A DNA stretch of 64,000 bases from Chionoecetes opilio (taxonomy: Eukaryota; Arthropoda; Malacostraca; Decapoda; Majidae): contig JACEEZ010005954.1 of NCBI GenBank assembly GCA_016584305.1, forward strand, positions 877,501 through 941,500, given 5' to 3'. How positions within the stretch are numbered: the first letter of the stretch is position 1; every line of letters begins with the position of its first letter. Shown in pieces: positions 1-13,250 of the stretch. Both the position numbers and the translations under genes were made by a program. The notes beneath the pieces are model-generated. The model did no database searches, was not told the origin of the DNA, and saw only the letters and a program-made list of their open reading frames with translations.

Positions 1-639
1 ATTGAAAACATTACATCTCCTTCCTCTTTCTGCTTCTTCAACATTCAACCTTTCCTCAATGTTGTTCTGTCACTAAACTATAACTAAAGTGCATAGGAAC
101 TCCAATCTATCCTTCCTTTCTTCCCATAAAACATTGAAAACATTACATCTCCTTCCTCTTTCTTCAACATTCAACCTTTCCTCAATGTTGTTCTAATAGG
201 AAGTAACGTAGAACTTAAAATAGATAAGAAAATAAACTAGTCACCAAATAAATCTTGTAGCTTCCATATTTTCTAACGTTCTTAATCAAAACCGTCATCA
301 AAACAGAAGAGATCATACGCAAACACGTATTTAGATCACCAATTCGACATTCAATCTTTCCTCAATGTTGCTCTGACGGCGAGGCAGGAAGAGGGAAAGT
401 AAACCAGAATTAGCCCTTACAGTCACCCACTTTGGCTGTTGTTTGGGGCAGCTCCAAGTAGGGTGAGGAAACGCATGCCTAACAAGGTTGATCGCCGCCC
501 CTGCCACCCTGCCACCCACGACCCTTTTATTTGAGTGCAAGTAAAGAGGTAGAGACTCGAGACAGACACGCACACAGACAGCCAGGTGGGTCGCGGGCTT
601 TATTTTCGTGCGGTGTGAATGGGGACGCCTCTTGCTTCT
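1..639. other. Gene-free leader with short direct repeats
   Basis: No coding signal is seen. A segment with ACATTACATCTCC and TTCAACATTCAACC occurs at about 1-68 and again at about 133-193, and a diverged piece at about 340-375, so this is a small local duplication. The only long ORF here has no recognisable domain. Confidence 0.5.
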
Positions 640-955
640 ATATAATTTTGTTTTACTTTACAATACATTACATTTTCATTCATTTCATTTTCACATTTAC
701 TTTATATTTTTTACCTAGTACATTATTTTTTTACATTTTTTTACATTTTTTAGTACATTTTTTTACATTTTTTAGTACATTTTTTAAGTACATTATTTTA
801 CTAAACAAATTTAGTACATTATTTTAGTATATTATTTGAGTTTTTTTTTTTTACATTTTTTAGTACATTATTCTAGTACATTTTTGGTACATTATTTTAG
901 TATATTTTTTAGTACATTTTTGTACATTATTTTAGTACATGTTTAGTACATTCAA
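640..955. repeat. AT-rich array of TTTAGTACATT-type units
   Basis: Irregular repetition of TTTTAGTACATTA-like units. The same array type reappears at 4016-4470 on the other side of the LINE, so either the LINE landed in one array or the left array is the 3' simple-repeat tail of the LINE, which ends here in minus orientation. Confidence 0.75.
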
Positions 956-3270
956 TCAATCATTAGGAGCATACACCGGGGGGCGCGTCGCCTCGCCCAC
1001 CCTACGACGCCACTCCCGGGGGTCACCACGCGCGAGTTCCCATGCAGGCTCCTTTCCCATACCAAGCAGCTCTCGACAAGAAACATCAACTTGCCCCAGC
1101 CACGAGCCCCGTGGGCGCCCCCTTGGCCTCCTCCACGCCGGATTGTCTCTTACAGATACAACCCGATGGGAAGGATCGGTTTCAGGGTAGCGTGCCACAT
1201 GCCCATATAGCCGAAGTTGGCGCTGACGGACTATGCAGGTAATAGGCCTCGATTCAGTCTCACGGTGCAATCGCTGATTTGACACGTAATCATCCCAGCG
1301 ATACCCCATGATTCTGCGAAGACGCTTATTACCAAAGGCATTGATTCGTCTCTTCAAGTCACTATTTAGTTTCCATGTCTCACAACCATAGAGTAAGACA
1401 GGGATCACAAGCGACTTGAAGATCCGGATCTTTGTCCTCCTGCACAGGTACCGACAACGCCAAATACTCCCGCTGAGCGAGTCCATAACACCGTGGGCTA
1501 TGCCAATCCGCCGTAAGACTTCTTGACGTGACCCGCAGTCATTATGGACTGCGCTACCAAGGTATGTAAAACTTTCCAAGATCTCAATGTCCTCGCCACA
1601 CGCATGAACTGCTTCATCTAGTAAGTCTCCAAACACCTGGACCTTGGTCTTAAGCCAGGAGACCTCAAGTCCCAAAGGCTTTGCCTCCTCGTGCAGCGCC
1701 TCGAGAGCCATCACCAGGACCTCCAGCGACTCAGCAAAGATTACTGCATCATCGGCAAAAACAAGATCAGTGATCTTGGTGTTGCCGACGGATGCTCCAC
1801 AATCACTTTGATCTACAACCTTGTCCAATACCCAGTCCATACAAGCGTTGAAAAGTGATGGGGCAAGGACGCACCCTTGCCTCACTCCTGTATTCACAGG
1901 AAAGAAGCTGTATACACCTGCCCCACACTTCACAGCACTCTCAGTCCCAGAATACAGACCAGTTATCAAACCAATAGTGCTTGCAGGAATCCCGTCGAAG
2001 TCGCAGAAGATCCCAGAGTGACTCACGATGCACTGAGTCAAACGCCTTCTTGAGATCAACATAGGCTGCAAGCATCCCCTGTCGAAACTCACGTCGGCGT
2101 TCCACCAGGACACGAAGCGCTAGGATACGGTCTGTTGTTGACTAACCAGGCGTGAACCCAAACTGCTGAGGTCTCTGATGCTTCACCAGATGACTGCGAA
2201 TCCGTGTCAGCAATAGATGGGCAAGCACCTTGCCTGGTACGCTGAGCAGTGTAATACCGCGGTAATTGTTGCAGTCCTGACGGTCCCCTTTCCCTTTCCA
2301 GATAGGGACGACCAGCCCCCTTTTCCTGTCAGGAGGAATGGTACCTGATTGCCACACGGCAGTCAGGACAGCATGCAACCCGCGGATCATGGCCTCACCC
2401 CCAGCTTTGAGGAGTTCCGCACTGATATTACAAACACCAGCTGCCTTTCCATCCCTCAACTTTGCTACAGCCTCTCTGACTTCGTCAAGAGAGGGTGCGG
2501 TTTCGTCAATGGGAGGATCGGCATCCACTGCCCGTAACCCAGTGGTGTGAAGCTGCTCAGTTGGAGGGTCCACCGTGGACAACTGCCCAAAGTACTCAAC
2601 GAGCCATCTGCCCATCCATGTCCGACACGAGGCGCCCATCTGCTGTTCGAATAGCACTCACCCGAGATGGAGACTTGGAACAGAGCTTCTTCAGGGCTCG
2701 GTAGGCGGGTCGGAGGTCAACAGCGTTAAAATGACCCTCGACATCCTCAGCGAGACTCCTGACATACCTCTCCTTGTCTCTCCCCAGGAGGGTTCTAGTC
2801 CGGCGTGACAGAGCCCTGTGCTGGGCCTGGTTCCCAGCCAGCCTGGCAGCGCGACTCTCCTCGATTTTCTCCAGCGTCTCCGTCAAGACAAAACCACGCC
2901 TTGACCTCGGGCGCTCCCCAATACACTCCTTGGCAGCCTGTAGAGTTTCACGTTTGAAGGTATCCCACAGTTCTACAGGGTCCCCGAGAGCACCGAGCAC
3001 ATCAAACTGATTTGAGACTGCCACCGCATACTCATGAGCACATGTCAAGTCCTTCAGTTTCTCAAGATGAAACACAGTATGGTTACCTCTTGAGATTCTT
3101 CTGGACTTGACATGAAGCTTAAGTGTAGCAACAACAAGTCTGTGATCTGTTCCAAAGAACTCAGCACTCCGGTAAACCCTGCAGTTCTGGAGGATCCTCC
3201 AACGAGTACTAACGAGGACGTGGTCGATCTCCTTAGCTACCCCTCCGGCATTACTATGGGCTATATTCAA
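956..3270 (-). pseudogene. LINE endonuclease/reverse transcriptase pseudogene
   Basis: Three open pieces on the minus strand read 3270-2596, 2657-2142 and 2113-956. The first contains GTDHRLVVATLKL, the typical C-terminal motif of an AP-type endonuclease. The second has the fingers motif NYRGITLLSVPGKVLAHLLL and ends at QQFGFTPG. The third carries GVRQGCVLAPSLFN, the catalytic FADD box (VFADDAVIF) and a C-terminal region with YGCETWKL. Frame changes at about 2600-2660 and 2115-2140 break the ORF, so it cannot make an intact protein. The FADD box survives, so the decay is moderate. Confidence 0.88.
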
Positions 3271-3420
3271 GAATGCTCGTCAAATCCCGGCCGGTGGAGA
3301 TTCTCCACCGTCGTACCTCCACTGGTCTCATCTACAAGAACTGCCCCGACTGGTGGATATTTGACAGGCGTACCAACACAAGCGAGCCCAAAGCGGCATC
3401 AGTATTTTGACTGTTTTATA
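956..3420 (-). mobile_element. Degenerate non-LTR retrotransposon (LINE)
   Basis: The minus strand carries, in order, the end of an endonuclease domain, a linker and a reverse transcriptase broken over three frames. Protein order and the C-terminal region after the polymerase resemble RTE/craniofacial-development-protein-2-like LINE ORFs of invertebrates; the clade assignment is an inference. The 5' half of the endonuclease is missing, as expected of 5' truncation. The 3' end runs into TACATT repeats. A ~100-bp piece of the same element, matching 1431-1525, lies at 29441-29538. Confidence 0.85.
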
Positions 3421-4015
3421 CATATCTAATACATTTTACTAGTGAAATTTATCATTTCTGACATTAAAATAATAGCTAAGTTAGTGTTCGCCACTTGTCT
3501 GAGGCGTTGGTGCAGAAAAAATTGGCCTGAGTGATGCGTGCGAGTACATTTGAACGGCCCGCCACCACTGCTCCACACAATGGCTGCCCTCCACCCTCCC
3601 GCCGCCGCCTGGCTTCCTCACAAGTTCACACACCTATATAAGGCCTCCTGGACCAGATTTTATCTTAATGATGACACGTGTGCATTCACAAGGTATGAAT
3701 GTTACTCTCGGTTGTGTTGAAAACTCTCCTGTAATGGTCTGGGAAGAAATACGATGGAATGAGTGGAGAACGGGATGAAGGGGGGATGTGCAAGTTGTCG
3801 GGAATCAGCTGACATTCCTCCACCCCTGAGCTCGACGCGTCGCGTCGTATTTTGATTCTTGTATACCAAAAACCGACACAACGGGTGGAGAAAAATTCTT
3901 GAATACCATTCCAGTGACCTCCTGATACCAAATGTTCACGAGCAGAGAGCAGAGCTTGTGTTTCTGGTACCGCAGCCATGGGGACCAACACATAACTCGT
4001 AGCCATCTCTCACAG
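3421..4015. other. Gene-free stretch between LINE and TACATT array
   Basis: No domain or exon-like signal is visible. A 9-bp-arm hairpin (CGGTGGAGA, T, TCTCCACCG) lies just upstream, near 3290-3310. Confidence 0.4.
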
Positions 4016-4470
4016 TTAGTACATTATTTAAGTATATTTTTATTTCATGTGTAGTACATTTTAGTGTATTATTTTAGTATATTTTTGTACACTATTTTAG
4101 TACATGTTTAGTACATTATTTAAGTACATTTTGTATTAAATTTGTAGTACATTTTTGTACATTATTTTAGTACATTTTTTATATTATTTTAGTACATGTT
4201 TAGTACATTATTGATGTACATTTTGTATTACATTTGTAGTACATTCTTTTAGTATATTCTTTTAGTACATTATTTTAGTACATTTTTTATATTATTTTAG
4301 TACATGTTTAGTACATTATTGATGTACATTTTGTATTACATTTGTAGTACATTCTTTTAGTATATTCTTTTAGTACATTATTTTTGTACATTTTTTTGTA
4401 TATTATTTTAGTACATTTTTAGTACATTATTTTAGTACATTTTTTAGTACATTTTTTGTAACATTTTGTT
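4016..4470. repeat. Second TTTAGTACATT array
   Basis: Tandem and near-tandem units of TTTTAGTACATTATT type, with a duplicated block of about 105 bp visible at 4160-4265 and 4266-4370. It has the same composition as 640-955. Confidence 0.8.
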
Positions 4471-4500
4471 TTTACTTTCAGGTGTACTAATATATTCATA

Positions 4501-4549
4501 GGTAATAGCAAAGACCCTCTACAACGTTGTAGAGGGTCTTTGGTAATAG
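4501..4549. repeat. Perfect short palindrome flanked by 8-bp direct repeats
   Basis: Arms CAAAGACCCTCTACAAC and its exact reverse complement abut with no loop at 4509-4542. GGTAATAG precedes it (4501-4508) and follows it (4542-4549, sharing one G with the palindrome end). This looks like a TIR element reduced to its ends with a target-site duplication. Confidence 0.7.
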
Positions 4550-4735
4550 TAGTAGAAGTATAAATAGTAGTAGTAGTAGAGGTAGTAATTCAATATTTGT
4601 TTACTGAGGCCATTATCGTTACCATCATTATCATTATTTATATCATCATAAAACAATAATGAACACGAGTATACGACCCTTCTTCCTCTTCCTCCACGCG
4701 GCATCTATTTATACACGATGAATGAGCAAATTAAA
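4519..4735. repeat. TAG/TAA trinucleotide-rich low-complexity DNA
   Basis: Runs of GTAGTA and ATTATC-type trinucleotides fill the space between the two short palindromes. The ORF read through it is low complexity and unsupported. Confidence 0.6.
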
Positions 4736-4747
4736 AATGAAGTGCGA

Positions 4748-4801
4748 TTCTCACCATGGCCACCGAGAGACACGGTGTCTCTCGGTGGCCACGTTCTCAC
4801 C
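4748..4801. repeat. Second short palindrome flanked by 8-bp direct repeats
   Basis: TGGCCACCGAGAGACAC, one G, then its exact reverse complement fill 4757-4791. TTCTCACC lies on both sides (4748-4755 and 4794-4801), leaving a 38-bp insert between perfect 8-bp direct repeats. It shares architecture, not sequence, with the palindrome at 4501-4549. Confidence 0.75.
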
Positions 4802-4911
4802 CCGACAATCCTACATGCACCGAATCGCCCCGCAGTGAATGGTTACCCAACACAATGTACTCAGTGTTTCAGTTAGGCCGAACTAAACCAGGAAGTGGTC
4901 CAACTGTACTG

Positions 4912-6700
<1,789 letters not shown>

Positions 6701-6703
6701 GTG

Positions 6704-6704
<1 letters not shown>

Positions 6705-6775
<71 letters not shown>

Positions 6776-6807
6776 CACTCATATATCTATATATATATAC
6801 GTAGTAG

Positions 6808-6885
<78 letters not shown>

Positions 6886-6961
6886 CATATATATATATAC
6901 GTAGTATATTCTATCTATCTTTCTTATCTATCTATCTATCTATCTTCTATCTTTCTATCTA

Positions 6962-7030
<69 letters not shown>
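6705..7030. repeat. (TA)n, (GA)n and (CTAT)n microsatellite cluster
   Basis: Blocks of TA, GA, TA, CTAT and TA repeats run into one another up to the edge of the fold-back element at 7031. Confidence 0.95.
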
Positions 7031-7033
<3 letters not shown>

Positions 7034-7965
7034 TGCCTTGCACGTGACGTCACAGCCCTTGATGTGCAGGCGACCCCTACCAAATATATGTTTATCAGCA
7101 TAAATGATATACTGTTGTCTTCGAAAATATTTGTTCTATAATATTATTATCAAATAAAAAATCGTAAAACACACTAAAGAAATGCCATTATGAGACTGAA
7201 GAAATATGCATGAAATTAATATTCACTTAAACTCATCGCCATTCAAAATTTTGCGAGTCAACTTTTAACATGGAGCATATCCATAGAAGCGGAATTGTAA
7301 TAGCTTTCCATTGATATATTTCGTTTTCTGATAAATGAATTAGCATCATGCATAAATGAGCGTTAACTAAAATAATAACATCATCAATCGGGTATTTCTT
7401 CCGATTGTTGATGTTATTTATTTACTTATATATTTCGTTTTCTGATAAATGAATTAGTACTACTATGCACAAATTAGCGTTAACTAAATAAAATATCAAT
7501 CGGGAAAACTACCCGATTGATGATTTTATTTATTTAGTTACCGCTCATTTATGCATAGTGTTAATTCATTTATCAGAAAACTAAATATATCAATGGAAAG
7601 CTAATAAAATTCCGCTTCTATTGATATGCTCCATGTTAAAAGTTAACTCGCAAAATTTCGAATGGCGACGAGTTTAAGTGAATATTCAGTTCATGCATAT
7701 TTCTTCATAAGTCTCATAATGGCAGTTCTTTAGTGTGTTTTATGTTTTTTTATTTGATAATATTATAGAACAAACATTTACGAAGATGACAGTATATCAT
7801 TCATACTGATCAACATATATTTGGTAGGGGAAAATTACCATATTTGTTGACATTTTCAGCCGCGCCGACCACCTGTTGGTCCTCCACCAAAAATATCAGA
7901 GCGCTGACGGGCGGCATTTGGCTTGAAGCCGCTACGGTAGATCGTGACGTTACTGCAAGGCACCT
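7031..7965. mobile_element. Fold-back DNA element (long-TIR MITE)
   Basis: The ends read AGGTGCCTTGCA and the reverse complement at 7953-7965, followed inward by GTGACGTCAC-like sequence on both sides. Nearly the whole element is a hairpin: the left arm from 7081 (CCAAATATATG) pairs with sequence ending near 7830 through arms of more than 300 bp. Two extra small stem-loops with ATCAATCGGG stems lie at the centre (about 7380-7420 and 7490-7525). No ORF of transposase type is present. Confidence 0.8.
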
Positions 7966-9520
7966 TATTAATGCAGTGTCAATATAATACACATCAAAGT
8001 ATTGATAATGAAAATACGTTGTAGTGTTGTTTACTATACTTTATGAGGGCTCTACGGTACATTATAATTGCAATTTTTCATATAAAAAAGTCTTAATCTT
8101 CAAAAGTAATCTTCGATCAATTCCTACCTAACAGAAAAGTTCTTTTTGTGGATATATAAACATTCAATGTGCACAACATATATCTTCCATACTTATCATT
8201 CCGAATCTAAATCTGATATATAGTATGTACCTACCGTAAGTATTAACATGAAAAAGTTGCAGTTGCATTTCTTTGAAGTTGATAAATTTATTACCCACTT
8301 GACACTAAAAAAACTACTAAAATTAAGTAATTTCAATTTTTATCAGAATATTTCCTATTTATATGACTAAATCAAACATACAAGGCAACATTTCATGTCC
8401 CCTACATTTTATTTGCTGTTTGTAGGGATGTTCTATAAAAGGAAGTGGTTTTAAGGGAAAATATCCCCAAATTAAGGGTTCATATCCCCATGTCCCCATT
8501 CGTGTCTCCGAATCCCCAAATCTGGGGATGTGTCCCATGGTTGGCAACACTGGCGGTGAAGGTGGTGTGCAACTAGCCCTTATTTTACCATGTTTTGACT
8601 CCTATTTTATTAGTTTCCGATCGATTTACACTTGTTTTTCATGTTGTTTTAGGTTTTTAAGGTTAAGGAATACTCTAGATGGTATTTTTTTTCTGTTTTG
8701 TGGTTATGTTATTGATCTATGGAAGGAAAAGGCACCAAGTTAGCCCTATTTTACGGTGTTCTATTGCTAGTTTTGGTTATTTTTCTACGATTTAATAACG
8801 TATTGGGTATTTAAATAGGGTTTTTGGGTCAGAAATCAGTGTGGTGTTTCTTTTTTAAGTATTATAATGTGATATTGATCTGAGGAAGGGGGGGAGAGGC
8901 GCCAGTTTGCCCTTTATCCATGCTGTTTTATCCCTTATATCACTAAATTTCGCATCGATTTAGAGGCATAACTTCCTTCATATCATGTTTTTAAAGTTAG
9001 GAATGAGCGTCGTGGCTTTTTTTTTAATCTATATTTTGTGATAATAATGATTTAAGGGAGGGAGAAAGGGCAGCCATAAGGGAGAGAGAAAAACATTACC
9101 CAATCCTCCTTAGTAAATGACGCCCGACTTATCCCGCCCCCTCGATCCTATGATAAATTCCTTCATATATGCATCAATATACGCTTTTATTATTTCAAAA
9201 AGCTTCATTTCATCAGCAAAGAGATACATGTGAACGTTTAGTAATGATATGATGCCATTATTACTCGCTCAGGTCGCCTCATATCACCTTATCACGAATA
9301 AATTTTAGTCATAAGGAAAGATAAAATGTAAAAAAAGCCGTATTATTAAAGATTTAGTTCAATAACAGTGATGGAATGAGTCTAAATGAGATATCAAGGA
9401 AAAAATATGTCATGAGTTAGGAACATAAGAGCATCGGTAGAGTGGCATTTGAGAAAGTATTCGTGGAAGTCTTATAATTCTGTCATTTATGTGTGTTGGG
9501 AGTCAGCTGATGGGGTAAAC
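7966..9520. other. Upstream region of the zinc transporter gene
   Basis: No separate gene is recognised. It probably contains the 5' UTR and promoter of the transporter, but no convincing core promoter could be picked. 8570-9080 holds diverged repeats of a block with GTTTTA, CGATTTA and AGGGAGG phrases (for example near 8573, 8740 and 8890), suggesting an old tandem duplication. Confidence 0.4.
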
Positions 9521-10060
9521 ATGGACGCGAGAGAGGAGGAAAACTATCTCAACGCCCCTATAGACACCACAGGGGAATTAAATGGCGTAGTAACAGAAGG
9601 AATATTAGATGACGAGATCTTAGAAGCCATCACGCCGCGCCTCGCCATTCTAGATCAGCAAATGGAGGACGTGAAACCAACTTTTTGCACCCGATGTCGC
9701 ACAATCTCCGCCAGTTTCCTCTCTAACTCCTACATCAGCGGCCACGACAGTATTAGTATTGGCAGCTATGACAGGAGTAACACACGCGGGGAGATCACTA
9801 CGGACCCCGCCCATGTGTGTGACGGGACCACCGCCCTGCCTGAAGACGACGACGACGACGACGACGTGCCCCTCCTGCGTGTGAGTGTGGGGGGGGTTAG
9901 TGTGTGTGTGTGTGTGAAAAGACTGACGTTTTAACTCCTCGAATTAATATAGAAATTAACATGTGAGAGGGGGTTAGTGTGTGCGTGTGTGTGTGCGAAA
10001 AAACTGACGTTTTAACTCCTCGAATTAACATCGATATTAACATGTGAAGGGGGGTTATTG

Positions 10061-10092
<32 letters not shown>

Positions 10093-13000
10093 AAATACGA
10101 CGTTTTAACATGTGAAGGGGGGTTAGTGTGTGTGTGTGTGTGTGCGTGCGAAAAGACGACGTTTTAACTTCTCGAAATAACATGGAAATTAACATGTGAG
10201 GGGGATGGGGGTTACATTAGGTATTGCTGCTGCATTTGCCTCTAATCCTATACAATTACATTATATTGGAGATGACATTTTAATGCCTTTGTCTAATCAG
10301 TGGGGGTTCCTGTTCCATTTCAAGATATTGTTTAGTATGTACAGTATTGCAAACTTTTGTATGATCTACATGACAATCCCTGCTATCTTAATGATGATAA
10401 GGAAAAAAAGAAAATTTGATTGAATCAAAATCATATACTTTAATTTTTGAAATTAGAAGTAAAATATATTAATCAATATGCTTGCATACCTTTTTTTCCC
10501 AACTTGCATTACGTGCTGCAATGGAATTTTTTTTATTATATGTTCATTTTATTGAATGAAATATCTATCTTGTCGCACCAGAACAGACGCCCACGACTCA
10601 CCGTTGGATCTTACTGCACCGAGCGTGTTAAGTGGACTTTGGTAGATACTCCATTTGTCGAATACTACCAAACCGCGACGAAAATGCTTTAGAGTAGGTG
10701 AAGGTAAAGAAGGGGGCATCAGCTAAGCTGTGCGTGGCCTCGGTGCTCATCTCCGTCGCATTAGCCCTTGATCCTGTGGTGGGTGACAACCCGCTACCCC
10801 GGGACACAGGGCTAGTGTGACATTCGGGTTACCACAGTTACCTTCCCCAGGTTTCCCCAGGTACCCATTTATCGATCAACCCTGAAAGGAAGGATGAACA
10901 GCTGGTTGGGCTGCACGCCGACTGTCCTGACCCGGATTCGAACCAGGGCCCGCAGATTTGTAGCTAGGCGCGCTAGCCATTACACCACGGAACTACCATT
11001 GCCATGTGTTAATATATTTGGCAAGAGGCTGGTGTGCTCTGAACATTGAGCAGTTTCTTTGCCAGCCATAAAGCCAATTTTTGGTGTCCCACGAGATTTA
11101 ACTGTGGTTGTCGTCCTCCAGGATGAGGATGAGGAGCCGTCTGGGCAGGCCACCCACGACACCTCCAGCCTCAGCTCGGACCACTGCCACATGCCTCGCG
11201 CCAGCCACCAGGCCTCCAAGCGGGCCATGACCAAGCTCACCATTGCCTGCTGCCTCACCACTGTGTTCCTGGTGAGTCATGCGGTAGTCAGTGCTATGAA
11301 TTTTGTGGTTTTATTTTTGGCTTTTTAAGTGTACTATAACTTAAAACTCTTGCCTGTTGCCTTGCCATCCTATGCCTGTGAAGCACTACAGGTTCTGACA
11401 CTCTTGTTTCCATGCCTCAGCTTCTATTAATTTATCTTAATGCCACACTTCTTGACTCACATATTTTGCCTGTGAATGTGAACCTCCCAGATTGGCGAGG
11501 CGATTGGCGGCTACCTGGCCAACAGCCTGGCCATCATGTCAGACTCTGCCCACCTGCTCAGTGACCTGACCTCCTTCATAGTGTCCCTGGCTGCCATTCA
11601 CCTTGCCATGCGGCCGGCCTCTAAGAAGATGAACTTTGGCTACTACAGGGCTGGTAAGGGAGTGTTTCTGACTCCTCATCTCTATAGACACTTTAGAGCT
11701 AAGGATCATTGCCAAGATGTGCTGTAGCTCATCACCTTCAGTCAAGTGCTTCATTTTATAAGATACAGTCCATGTGAATGTCGTGGGCTGTTTAATGCAT
11801 GACGGCTAGCTTATTGTATTTTATTGCAGCTTTTCACAAACATTCTTTTTGCTACCCGGGAATGTGTCACTGGTAGATAAGTTAAGATTTGCATTAATAT
11901 TTGCTTCTTGTACTGATAATAATAGAACGTAAGGATGCAGTGCATACCAGAATGATTTATGAAAAGTATTTTTGTGCCTTGCATGACACTCAACATTTTG
12001 ACATGATTGCTGTGGCTCATGTTACTCTGATGATGATAATGATTAATACAGTATAACCTCTCGTATTCGGACCCTCGTTATTCGGACTTTGACATTATTC
12101 GGACCTCCTCTTTTTTTTCTTTTTTTTAGGGGTCGAAATTTCCTAGCTACACAGCGCGCCAAAGCATTGTTCGCGACATCATAACACAGCGCTTCCATAC
12201 GGGAATTCAGAAAATGTACTCTATGGCAGCCTACTGACTTCCGAGAGATATCTTACATATGGCAGCTTGTTTAAGGCACGGGCAGTCCATCAAGACCGTT
12301 GAGGAATGTTCAGATGCCACTTGTCAATCATAGACGAAGCATTTAAAAAAGTATCGCCTTCCTTCCCGCGAGTAATTTGAACAGACGCGCATTGGTATAA
12401 ATATCATTATTTGCATAATGAGTGGCAAGAAAGACCTAACAAAGGAGCAAATTAAAGTTATTGTATCTCTACACAAGGCAGAGGCGCCAGTGGAAGAAAT
12501 ATCAAGGATTGTGGATGTTACGAGGAGATGTGTGCATAAGTGGGTGGAAAGTTTCGGGGTGGGTTGGCGGTGTCGCGGCAGCCGCGACACCAGAACATTA
12601 TAAGTGGCCAGGGCGAGGATGTAAAACCTCAGCAAGCACCCTAAATGTCATGAAACGTCAAGTGGATGCCCATCCTCAATTAAGAGCAAGAAAAATATTG
12701 CGATATGACTTACATCCTCGCCCTGGCCACTTATAATGTTCTGGTGTGCTGCCGCGACACCACCAACCCACCCCGAAACTTTCCACCCACTTATGCACAC
12801 ATCTCCTCGTAACATCCACAATCCTTGATATTTCTTCCACTGGCCTCTCTGCCTTGTGTAGAGATACAATAACTTTAATTTGCTCCTTTGTTAGGTCTTT
12901 CTTGCCACTCATTATGCAAATAATGATATTTATACCAATGCGCGTCTGTTCAAATTACTCGCGGGAAGGAAGGCGATACTTTTTTAAATGCTTCGTCTAT

Positions 13001-13200
13001 GATTGACAAGTGGCATCTGAACATTCCTCAACGGTCTTGATGGACTGCCCGTGCCTTAAACAAGCTGCCATATGTAAGATATCTCTCTCGGAAGTCAGTA
13101 GGCTGTCATTGAGTACATTTTCTGAATTCCCGTATGGAAGCACTGTGTTATGATGTCGCGAACAATGCTTTGGCGCGCTGTGTATATATACTACACCTTG

Positions 13201-13250
<50 letters not shown>

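Noticed and set aside
4501..4801. Helitron 3' hairpins
   Set aside because: Neither hairpin is followed within ~12 nt by CTRR on either strand, and both have direct repeats, which Helitrons do not make.
10919..10997. Functional tRNA gene
   Set aside because: A and B boxes are present but stems do not pair convincingly and a SINE body follows.
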